IMG/VR virus record: IMGVR_UViG_3300012039_000002
Span: 62,001 to 126,000 of that record
DNA: 64,000 bases
Reading direction: 5' to 3' (one strand)
DNA from: a virus
Under the pieces are notes generated by a model. It saw nothing but the letters and a program-made list of their open reading frames with translations, was not told the origin of the DNA and made no database searches. The position numbers were made by a program, and so were the translations under genes. Positions 43,701 through 51,361 of this stretch are shown here, in pieces. The stretch's first letter is position 1; the number at the start of each line of letters is the position of its first letter.

Positions 43701-45266
43701 TGGGCTTCTGGAACTGCTTATGTGCCGAATGATACAGTCGGCTATCTAGGCGCCGGTTATATCTCAATTCAAAGCGGTTCGGGCCAAACCCCAGTTCCTA
43801 CGAGCACGGCATACTGGGATTTGCTTACTGCTTCAGGCTATTCAGGAATGTCGGGCTATTCTGGTTACTCTGGCTCTGGAGTTTCTGGTTATTCTGGAAT
43901 TGGCACTTCTGGCTATTCGGGCATTTCAGGCGCCTCTGGCTATTCTGGAATTTCTGGCTACTCCGGTTATTCAGGTTCTGGTGTAAGCGGCTATTCTGGC
44001 GTCGGAACATCTGGTTATTCAGGAGATTCTGGTTATTCAGGAATTACATATCCTTGGGAAGGCGCATGGGTTTCAGGCACGCTTTATCAAGTAAATGACA
44101 CTGTAAGTTATCTTGGTGCAGGTTTCATTTCTATTCAAAGCGGAGTAGGACAGACGCCTGATCCTGCAGGCACTGCTTATTGGGATCTTGTTTCTAGCTC
44201 AGGCTATTCAGGAATTTCAGGATATTCTGGCGTTTCTGGTTATTCAGGAGCTTCAGGTTATAGTGGTTACTCTGGCTCTGGCGTAAGTGGCTATTCTGGC
44301 TCAGGTGTAAGCGGCTATTCTGGCGTCGGAACATCTGGCTACTCTGGCTATTCTGGAGTATCTGGTTACTCTGGTTATTCAGGAATAAGTGGCTATAGTG
44401 GCTCAGGCGTATCGGGTTACTCTGGATATAGTGGCTATTCAGGTTCTGGTGTATCTGGCTATTCTGGCTCAGGTGTCTCTGGTTACAGCGGCTATTCAGG
44501 TTCTGGAATATCAGGTTACTCTGGTTCTGGAACATCTGGCTACTCTGGAGCCGGAACGTCTGGCTATTCTGGAGTAAGTGGCTATTCGGGTGTCTCTGGC
44601 TACTCTGGTTCAGGTGTAAGCGGTTACTCTGGTTCTGGTGTGTCGGGTTATAGTGGCTATTCTGGCGCAGGAACTTCAGGCTACTCTGGAGCTGGAACTT
44701 CCGGTTATTCTGGCTCTGGTGTTTCAGGTTACTCTGGCTATTCTGGCTCTGGCGTAAGCGGCTATTCTGGTGTTTCTGGTGCCGGAACGTCTGGCTATTC
44801 TGGTGGAACTGGTACCGATGGTACTTCTGGCTATTCTGGTGGAACTGGTACTGATGGTACGTCAGGTTACTCTGGATGGTCAGGCGCCGGAACGTCTGGC
44901 TACTCAGGATATTCTGGTCGTGCAGGTGTTAGAACTTACACATGGGTTATTGATACGCCTGTGGCAAGTAGTGCTCTTGCATCTGGAGTTCCTGGTCCGC
45001 GCCTTCGTGAAGCTCAGACCGCCACAAGAGTAGACGCATACACTCTAAACAACTCTGGATGGACGATCAACATTCAAGAGAGAAGTGCTATCGGTACTTC
45101 AGGTTCTAACCTCATTGCAAGCACTTACTTCCCAGCTGCTGGCGGTTCTGTGGCAAGCTTCTCAGATGCTGCTCTTGCTGCCGACAACTGGCTCTGGCTA
45201 CAGATAGTCGCTGTCTCTGGAACTCCAGGTCTTGGCGTTGTCACTCTAAGCACAACGGTACCATAA
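40749..45266 (+). CDS. Giant Gly-Tyr-Ser repeat fibre protein 2 with binding modules
   Basis: This is a 1505-aa protein. The start is TTG at 40749, supported by AAGGAG (40736-40741). The N-terminal 115 residues form the attachment module also seen at 32063 (FQNKNFAKSLVATLLG, EIVHATLSAADTFTI). The GYSG shaft is interrupted by globular modules: about 443-613 unknown beta domain, about 735-880 a repeated beta module (module A), and CBM5/12-like modules at about 978-1032 and 1100-1153 (YPWQGAWASGTAYVPNDTVG). A C-terminal globular domain (about 1392-1505) ends the protein. It is probably an outer tail fibre; no sialidase or depolymerase motif is evident. Confidence 0.85.
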   Translation: MAIVFQNKNFAKSLVATLLGSGGLSISVTAGTGVRFPQTGLFKLVIWGAAYSNPSDDPNREIVHATLSAADTFTIVRAQEDTVAGTWVVGSKVAHTITAGKIKEIEDEISVGGSGYSGFSGYSGVAGGTGVAGVSGYSGSGVSGYSGSGVSGYSGSGISGYSGEGTSGYSGAVGDIGFSGYSGFSGALGFPGGPGLSGMSGYSGFGISGYSGSGVSGYSGDAGVSGYSGSDAQTSGYSGASGYSGSDAQTSGYSGASGYSGPMGPGGGDSGYSGYSGSDAQTSGYSGFSGYSGVGFSGSDGSSGYSGYSGVGTSGYSGVGFSGADGTSGYSGSGISGYSGSGVSGYSGSGVSGYSGSGTSGYSGISGYSGSGVSGYSGASGYSGSGVSGYSGSGVSGYSGSGVSGYSGYSGISGYSGYSGYSGVSGYSGISGYSGYSGYSGTTGTGFDYYLRDIASDVSGYGELTRSTPSEAQNDDSVTTTSGALIEAYATESGDPNVTSISPGKWAFHFWGWVNNNAGLQTFVYDVYKRDASGVETLLFTKSSASIESTASGTPTELQDDYFDGSGFTIANTDRLVLKVNGFTDTGTRTIHLLHSGPTFASHFSTPLTVGISGSSGFSGYSGIGTSGYSGVSGYSGISGYSGISGYSGYSGSGVSGYSGSGVSGYSGSGVSGYSGYSGSGVSGYSGSGVSGYSGTSGYSGYSGSGVSGYSGVDGVSGYSGSGTSGYSGLAPETITYLPTWVSGISGSYSGGNLASIQTAYDADDYIVWEVSGVPGFVVNVDYSGVAAFNKVQLRTGYTNPNHTVLVEAYNSGDTTWDSLGSFRGFAGGYATFSYDVITDVPYIQAGGYVQTRFYHQSTGNPADEFLLDYMTLQQATAGPQGPEGQSGVSGYSGVSGYSGTSGYSGYSGDSGYSGHSGSGISGYSGSGTSGYSGVSGYSGYSGYSGISGYSGASGYSGYSGISGYSGSSGYSGVSGENYPWQGAWASGTAYVPNDTVGYLGAGYISIQSGSGQTPVPTSTAYWDLLTASGYSGMSGYSGYSGSGVSGYSGIGTSGYSGISGASGYSGISGYSGYSGSGVSGYSGVGTSGYSGDSGYSGITYPWEGAWVSGTLYQVNDTVSYLGAGFISIQSGVGQTPDPAGTAYWDLVSSSGYSGISGYSGVSGYSGASGYSGYSGSGVSGYSGSGVSGYSGVGTSGYSGYSGVSGYSGYSGISGYSGSGVSGYSGYSGYSGSGVSGYSGSGVSGYSGYSGSGISGYSGSGTSGYSGAGTSGYSGVSGYSGVSGYSGSGVSGYSGSGVSGYSGYSGAGTSGYSGAGTSGYSGSGVSGYSGYSGSGVSGYSGVSGAGTSGYSGGTGTDGTSGYSGGTGTDGTSGYSGWSGAGTSGYSGYSGRAGVRTYTWVIDTPVASSALASGVPGPRLREAQTATRVDAYTLNNSGWTINIQERSAIGTSGSNLIASTYFPAAGGSVASFSDAALAADNWLWLQIVAVSGTPGLGVVTLSTTVP

Positions 45267-45267
45267 G

Positions 45268-46008
45268 ATGGGAATAACGCTAGTAGGTGCAAACTTTTCA
45301 AGTGGTACATCGAGTGGCACATTTACAACATCACTGACGGCTCTTACTAGCGGCATTGACACAGCTGCTAGAGCTGGAGACTTAGTTCTTGCTATCACAG
45401 CAGCTTCGAACAACGCCACAAGCGGTGCTGGTGTTTCGGGAGTGGCAGGAGTTGAATATACAACTCTATTTACGGGTTACGCGAATGATAACTTAGACTG
45501 TTCTTGCTCTGTTCGGTACAAATATTTGACAGCAGAAGATGCTACTTGTTTGCATTTCAGTAACGGTTTGCTAACTAGAGGCATGGTCGGAATTGCCACT
45601 GTTTGGAGAGGTGTAGACCCAGCGACTCCAATAAGTAATAGCGGCGCAGCTGCCAGCACAAATACTGGACGTGGAAATCCGCCGTCTGGAACAACGTGGG
45701 ATAATCAGCGCCCGGGCGGAATGACTGTAATTATCGGAGCAGGAACTGCTTTTTCAGGAACAGCTTTTGGCGGCCATCTTGTATTTCCTGCTGGCTTCAC
45801 AGGTATTGCTAGAGCTCGTCATAGTGGCACAGTTGTTTCAGGCGGTGTGAACGCTGCTATCGGATATAGACCTTGGTCGGGATATGGAATAGAAGATCCT
45901 GCAGCATTTACTAGCGGTTCTGTTTCAACTGCGGATTCTGCTCTCGGAATAATTGTCAGTCTCAACCCCTCTGTAAACGGCTGCATAATGGTAGCTGGAG
46001 AGATTTAG
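45268..46008 (+). CDS. Unknown 246-aa fibre-locus protein
   Basis: This is a Gly/Ser/Thr/Ala-rich, beta-type protein that starts MGITLVGANFSSGTSSGTFT and contains CSCSVRYKYLTAEDATCLHF. It resembles small fibre-associated beta proteins found beside tail fibre genes in other myoviruses. It begins one base after the stop of fibre gene 2, without a ribosome binding site, so coupling is likely. No repeat, signal peptide or enzyme motif is visible. Its role is unknown; a receptor-binding tip of fibre 2 is one option. Confidence 0.6.
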   Translation: MGITLVGANFSSGTSSGTFTTSLTALTSGIDTAARAGDLVLAITAASNNATSGAGVSGVAGVEYTTLFTGYANDNLDCSCSVRYKYLTAEDATCLHFSNGLLTRGMVGIATVWRGVDPATPISNSGAAASTNTGRGNPPSGTTWDNQRPGGMTVIIGAGTAFSGTAFGGHLVFPAGFTGIARARHSGTVVSGGVNAAIGYRPWSGYGIEDPAAFTSGSVSTADSALGIIVSLNPSVNGCIMVAGEI

Positions 46009-46017
46009 GATAATGGA

Positions 46018-46284
46018 ATGTACGGAAACTATGAATATGGCTCTGTGCCCTATGGCGATTCATATGTAATAACCGTAACTATCGTCAGAGTAGGCGATAT
46101 TGATGTCATATTTACTTCAAACAGGCGATCGCTGCTCTTTATATCAGAAAACAAAGCCTCGTTGTTTTCTTCAATTGACCCTCACATGACTATTTTTAAA
46201 GTCTTGGCTAAAGACTTTCCATTCGTTTCTCCAAAGAAGCGGAACATATTCATCACTCAAGAAAAAATGGGACGATCACACTAA
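46018..46284 (+). CDS. Unknown 88-aa protein
   Basis: This small protein begins MYGNYEYGSVPYGDSY and has a hydrophobic strand-rich middle (VGDIDVIFTSNRRSLLFISE) and a basic end. It lies between the 246-aa protein and giant fibre 3 and ends directly before the next ATG. An AGGATAATGGA stretch precedes its start. I do not recognise it; it may be a small adaptor. Confidence 0.55.
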   Translation: MYGNYEYGSVPYGDSYVITVTIVRVGDIDVIFTSNRRSLLFISENKASLFSSIDPHMTIFKVLAKDFPFVSPKKRNIFITQEKMGRSH

Positions 46285-49200
46285 ATGCAGCGCATATATA
46301 AGAGATTCCGCGAATTATTAGACGCTTCTCAGCCAGACGCTGGGAAGTTTTTGCGTTGGAGCACTAGCGGAACAATAGAAAATGCTGTGGGCGTTTCTGG
46401 CTATAGCGGCGATTCGGGCTACAGTGGTACGTCAGGAAAATCGGGATATTCCGGCTCTAGTGTATCGGGTTATTCTGGTAAGTCGGGCTACAGTGGTCGA
46501 AGTGGCTATTCGGGAATTTCCGGCTCAGGTGTTTCTGGCTATTCAGGCACTTCTGGCTATTCTGGTGCTCATGGTGTAATCGGTTTGTCGGGCACATCAG
46601 GATACTCGGGAAGATCAGGATCAGGAGTGTCTGGCTATTCAGGTTCTGGTACTTCTGGCTATAGTGGCTATTCCGGAGTTACTGGATCACAAGGCGCCTC
46701 AGGCAAGTCAGGCTATTCTGGTGCCGATGGAGTTAACGGAGCTTCAGGTCACTCTGGCTACTCAGGCAAGTCGGGTTATAGCGGCGCAGACGGGTCTATC
46801 GGTTATTCAGGTGAATCAGGCTATTCTGGCTTTTCTGGCTCCGGTGTTTCTGGTTTTTCTGGCTCCGGTGTTTCAGGCTATTCAGGAATTGGTACATCAG
46901 GATATTCTGGCTTAGATGCTCAGATGTCCGGCTATTCGGGTTATAGTGGTCTCAGCGGGGTTGGACTTGTCGGCCCTCCAGGCACTTCTGGTTATTCTGG
47001 AATTGGCACTTCTGGTTATTCTGGAATTGGAACTTCTGGTTATTCTGGAGTCTCAGGCTTAGGTGTGTCGGGTTATTCTGGAGTCTCTGGCTCTGGTGTG
47101 TCAGGCTACTCCGGCGTTGCGCCGTCGACTACGACATATCTTCCATCTTCAGTTTCAACAAACGTTGGGTCGTATGTATCAGGAACTTTGACGTCTATAC
47201 AGATATTTGGTGACAATGATGTTTATGAGGTAGATGAAGTTTCTGGAGTTCCCGGATTTGATATTCGCATTGATTTTTCTGGAGTATCCGGCTTTAATAA
47301 AGCGCAAATGAATATTTGGTACACGGGTGTTGCCAATCACATACCTAAAGTGCAAATCTATAACAACAACACAACAAGCTGGGATAGCATAGGTTCTCTA
47401 AACGACGATACAGAACTTCAATCGCACGAATTTGCTGTAATAAATAGTGTTCCGTACATATCAGCCGGCGCAGTTTCGACTAGAATTTATCACGAAACAT
47501 CTGGCATAATAACGCACGACATTTTAGTAGATTATTTTGTACTTCAAAATGCTATTGGCGGCGCTCAAGGCATCCCCGGCTTTATTGGTCCTTCTGGCTA
47601 TAGCGGCTCTAGTACCTCGGGTTACAGTGGACTCTCAGGTTATTCAGGACTTTCTGGTACTTCCGGTTCTGGTACGTCAGGTTATAGCGGTTTTGTAGGA
47701 GTACCAGGAGGCCAAGGAATATCTGGCTATTCTGGCATAAGTGGTTATTCCGGCATAAGTGGGACTTCTGGTTATTCCGGTATTGGAACATCCGGTTATT
47801 CTGGAATAAGTGGTTATAGCGGTTCAGGCGTTTCAGGCTATAGCGGAATTTCAGGCTCAGGCGTAAGCGGTTATTCTGGTTCCGGAGCTTCGGGTTACAG
47901 CGGCTATTCTGGTTTTGGAGTGTCGGGTTACAGTGGTTCAGGTGTAAGTGGCTATTCTGGTTCTGGTATTTCCGGTTATTCGGGTGACATAGGAACTTCG
48001 GGCTACTCAGGATTAAACGCTGATTCAGGATCGCCCGGCGTATCCGGCTACTCTGGCTATTCTGGTATTGGCACGTCGGGCTATTCTGGTATCGGTACAT
48101 CCGGGTATTCAGGCGATAGCGGTATTTCTGGCTACTCTGGTTCTGGTGTAAGTGGATACTCTGGTTATAGCGGCGTTTCAGGAATTTCTGGCTACTCTGG
48201 TGTGTCTGGTTCTGGTGTGTCTGGTTATTCTGGTTACTCTGGTTCTGGTGTGTCCGGTTACTCTGGTGTCTCTGGCTTTTCTGGTTACTCTGGTTCTGGT
48301 TATTCTGGTTATTCTGGTTATTCTGGTTACTCTGGTTCTGGTGTATCTGGTTATTCTGGTTACTCTGGTTCTGGCGTGTCTGGTTATAGTGGCTATTCTG
48401 GCTCCGGTGTAAGTGGCTATTCTGGTTCTGGCGTATCAGGTTATAGTGGCTATTCTGGTTCTGGCGTATCGGGTTATTCAGGACAAGACGGTGCGACGGG
48501 AAATTCTGGCGACTCTGGCTACAGTGGCGCCTCGGGATACTCTGGCCAGGATGGTATCATCGGCTTTAATGGCGACTCTGGCTACAGTGGCCTCTCAGGA
48601 TACTCTGGCTACAGCGGCTACTCTGGCTCAGGTGTAAGTGGTTATAGTGGCTATTCTGGCTACAGTGGCGTTTCAGGATATTCTGGTTATAGTGGCATTT
48701 CGGGCTACAGCGGCTCTGGCATTTCGGGCTACAGTGGCTCTGGCGTAAGTGGCTACAGCGGGCTCTCACCAGAAAATGTCACTTACTATGCTAGTGGCTT
48801 TGATGTGCTGACAGGAACTCTCACATCTGGGACTACTCTTTCTCTATCTGGCTTCAATGACGGTGACTTTGCTCATGTAGACGAAGTTGGAGGTGCTCCG
48901 GGATTTGACATTCGTATTGGCTTCTCTGGTGTCGACACTTTCAACGAAGTAATACTAAATGCTTTTTATCTTGGTAGTGCTGGTCACATAGTAAAAGTTG
49001 ACTTCTTCAATAATGCAACCTCTGGCTGGGATTCGTTTGGAACACTGAATGATGACATAGCTTTTCAGGTCCACGAGTTCCCAATCCCAGATGATACTGA
49101 TTATATTGCTACAGGTGGAGTGGTTGCTTCAAGAATATATCATTATTCTAATGGTCAAACGTCGCATGATTTTGACTTAGACTATTTTGTCATCCGAGAT

Positions 49201-51360
49201 TCCATTGGCGGCTCTCAAGGAATAGAAGGCATATCTGGCTACTCTGGCTACTCTGGTTATTCGGGTTCGGGCGTCTCAGGCTATTCGGGTTCTGGTGTCT
49301 CAGGTTATTCTGGCTCAGGCGTAAGCGGCTATTCTGGTTCTGGAACATCAGGCTATTCTGGTGTCGGAACGTCTGGCTACTCGGGAGCTTCCGGCTATTC
49401 TGGCATCTCAGGTATTCAATATCCGTGGCAGGGCGCTTGGGTGTCGGGTACTGCTTATATACCGAACGATTGTATTGGTTATCTTGGTGCGTCATACATT
49501 TCGATTCAGAGTGGTTCGGGTCAAACCCCAGTCCCTACTGGAACAGCATATTGGGATCTACTGGCGTCGTCAGGTTACTCTGGCATTTCAGGTTACTCTG
49601 GCTCCGGTGTTTCGGGCTACTCAGGTTCAGGCACTTCTGGTTATTCTGGCTATAGCGGAAAATCTGGCTATAGCGGCTATTCAGGCTATTCAGGCTCTGG
49701 TGTTTCAGGTTACTCAGGTTCTGGAACATCAGGCTATTCAGGCTATAGTGGTTATTCAGGATATTCTGGACATTCTGGTTACTCTGGTGTCAGCGGTTAT
49801 TCAGGTGTCTCTGGCTATTCGGGTATTAGTGGTTCTGCGCCGTATATCGGAGTAAATACTCATACATCTTCAGATCTCATGGGTACATATCCTGCTGGTA
49901 TGTCTTTGATGACAGTGAACGTAGGACTCTCTACTGGTTGGCCTGAACCTGTAGGTTCTGCAAATTGTCAAGGAGAAGTAATTACTTATTATGACAATAC
50001 ATATGGTGCCGACGGCATAGGATTAGGTTATCAAGAATATCATGTTAGAGGAGGTCAACCAAATTCAAATACTTCAAGATATTATAGAAAACCAGATACA
50101 GCTGAAGCTGGTTCAGCATGGACAGCTTGGAGTGAAGGAATAGGCATTTCTGGATACAGTGGTTATAGCGGCTACTCTGGATATTCTGGCTACTCAGGAT
50201 TCAGTGGTTATTCTGGAAACTCAGGATACTCTGGCTACTCTGGCTCAGGTGTAAGTGGTTATAGTGGCTATTCTGGCTACTCTGGCTCTGGAACTTCTGG
50301 CTACAGTGGCTTTAGTGGAATTTCAGGTTACTCTGGCTTCTCTGGTATCAGTGGTTACTCTGGCTATTCCGGTTCTGGTGTTAGTGGCTATTCCGGATAT
50401 TCCGGTTCTGGTGTTAGTGGCTATTCCGGATCGCCTAACTCTAATGCAGACACAGTAGACGGACAGCATAATTACGATTTCTGGAGATATTGTGGTAATA
50501 GAACGACTGATGCTACACCGACTGACGTATCTAATTTGGTTGGGGGATTTACTTTTTATACACAATTTGTCTCAGACGTATCTGGTTATCCAGAAACAAC
50601 GTACGGCCCAGTGTGGGGTTTCGCCGATAATCTTAATGGTTCTGTATTTTACGGCTGGGAAATGTATAAGGGTTACAGCGCTAGTTTGTATCTTAGGACA
50701 CAGACTGGCTTAACTACATGGTCTAGTTGGTCTATACTTGGATCATCAGGAAACAGCGGTTATTCCGGTTTCTCTGGTATTAGTGGCTATTCAGGATCTG
50801 GCGTTTCTGGTTATTCAGGATTCAGCGGCTACTCAGGTGTTTCTGGCTACTCTGGCTCTGGTGTCTCTGGCTACTCCGGAACTGTAGCCGCGGGATCTAT
50901 TACAGGATCAGGAACAAGCGGGTATATCACTAAATGGGGGAGTGCTTCTGGTATAACTTCTTCTCTTCATCTTCGTGAAGACGCTGAAGGAGTGTTCATT
51001 GGTGGCAATCTTTCTAGCGGCGCTGCATACTTTCATATAGATTCTGACACAAAAGACGACGTACCGTTTAAGGTTACAGGAACTCAGGGAGAGCTGTTTT
51101 CAGTTACAGACAATCTAGATTCACTTCTTCAATCAGTCAACGACATCACAGGACTGCCAGTATTTGAAGTTTATGCTGATGACCGCGTAGTAGTACACGG
51201 GGCAACTGAGGTGGTGGCGAAGGACGCTCCGTCAACTCCGGCAGCTGATAATGCGAGACTTTACGTGACGGCTTCCGGCGCAACACCAAACAGGGAAATC
51301 GCTCTTAATGTAAAATTCGAAGATGGAACAGTAGTGATATTATCATCGGTATTGGTGTAA
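46285..51360 (+). CDS. Giant Gly-Tyr-Ser repeat fibre protein 3 with five binding-type modules
   Basis: This 1691-aa protein is the largest in the window. The N-terminal cap (MQRIYKRFRELLDASQPDAG) is paralogous to that of fibre 1. The GYSG shaft carries module A twice (about 283-430 and 829-978: VPGFDIRIDFSGV and APGFDIRIGFSGV), a CBM5/12-like module (about 1045-1098, YPWQGAWVSGTAYIPNDCIG), and two pyocin-knob-like modules (about 1186-1287, ending SAWTAWSEG; about 1383-1488, ending LTTWSSWSILG). The last 160 residues form a C-terminal domain (DSDTKDDVPFKVTGTQGE, NREIALNVKFEDGTVV). No ribosome binding site is evident; it may be coupled to the gene upstream. Confidence 0.85.
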   Translation: MQRIYKRFRELLDASQPDAGKFLRWSTSGTIENAVGVSGYSGDSGYSGTSGKSGYSGSSVSGYSGKSGYSGRSGYSGISGSGVSGYSGTSGYSGAHGVIGLSGTSGYSGRSGSGVSGYSGSGTSGYSGYSGVTGSQGASGKSGYSGADGVNGASGHSGYSGKSGYSGADGSIGYSGESGYSGFSGSGVSGFSGSGVSGYSGIGTSGYSGLDAQMSGYSGYSGLSGVGLVGPPGTSGYSGIGTSGYSGIGTSGYSGVSGLGVSGYSGVSGSGVSGYSGVAPSTTTYLPSSVSTNVGSYVSGTLTSIQIFGDNDVYEVDEVSGVPGFDIRIDFSGVSGFNKAQMNIWYTGVANHIPKVQIYNNNTTSWDSIGSLNDDTELQSHEFAVINSVPYISAGAVSTRIYHETSGIITHDILVDYFVLQNAIGGAQGIPGFIGPSGYSGSSTSGYSGLSGYSGLSGTSGSGTSGYSGFVGVPGGQGISGYSGISGYSGISGTSGYSGIGTSGYSGISGYSGSGVSGYSGISGSGVSGYSGSGASGYSGYSGFGVSGYSGSGVSGYSGSGISGYSGDIGTSGYSGLNADSGSPGVSGYSGYSGIGTSGYSGIGTSGYSGDSGISGYSGSGVSGYSGYSGVSGISGYSGVSGSGVSGYSGYSGSGVSGYSGVSGFSGYSGSGYSGYSGYSGYSGSGVSGYSGYSGSGVSGYSGYSGSGVSGYSGSGVSGYSGYSGSGVSGYSGQDGATGNSGDSGYSGASGYSGQDGIIGFNGDSGYSGLSGYSGYSGYSGSGVSGYSGYSGYSGVSGYSGYSGISGYSGSGISGYSGSGVSGYSGLSPENVTYYASGFDVLTGTLTSGTTLSLSGFNDGDFAHVDEVGGAPGFDIRIGFSGVDTFNEVILNAFYLGSAGHIVKVDFFNNATSGWDSFGTLNDDIAFQVHEFPIPDDTDYIATGGVVASRIYHYSNGQTSHDFDLDYFVIRDSIGGSQGIEGISGYSGYSGYSGSGVSGYSGSGVSGYSGSGVSGYSGSGTSGYSGVGTSGYSGASGYSGISGIQYPWQGAWVSGTAYIPNDCIGYLGASYISIQSGSGQTPVPTGTAYWDLLASSGYSGISGYSGSGVSGYSGSGTSGYSGYSGKSGYSGYSGYSGSGVSGYSGSGTSGYSGYSGYSGYSGHSGYSGVSGYSGVSGYSGISGSAPYIGVNTHTSSDLMGTYPAGMSLMTVNVGLSTGWPEPVGSANCQGEVITYYDNTYGADGIGLGYQEYHVRGGQPNSNTSRYYRKPDTAEAGSAWTAWSEGIGISGYSGYSGYSGYSGYSGFSGYSGNSGYSGYSGSGVSGYSGYSGYSGSGTSGYSGFSGISGYSGFSGISGYSGYSGSGVSGYSGYSGSGVSGYSGSPNSNADTVDGQHNYDFWRYCGNRTTDATPTDVSNLVGGFTFYTQFVSDVSGYPETTYGPVWGFADNLNGSVFYGWEMYKGYSASLYLRTQTGLTTWSSWSILGSSGNSGYSGFSGISGYSGSGVSGYSGFSGYSGVSGYSGSGVSGYSGTVAAGSITGSGTSGYITKWGSASGITSSLHLREDAEGVFIGGNLSSGAAYFHIDSDTKDDVPFKVTGTQGELFSVTDNLDSLLQSVNDITGLPVFEVYADDRVVVHGATEVVAKDAPSTPAADNARLYVTASGATPNREIALNVKFEDGTVVILSSVLV

Positions 51361-51361
51361 C

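Noticed and set aside
37267-51360. CRISPR-like array of short repeats
   Set aside because: The repeats are coding, vary synonymously, have no unique spacers of constant length, and continue in one reading frame with globular modules.
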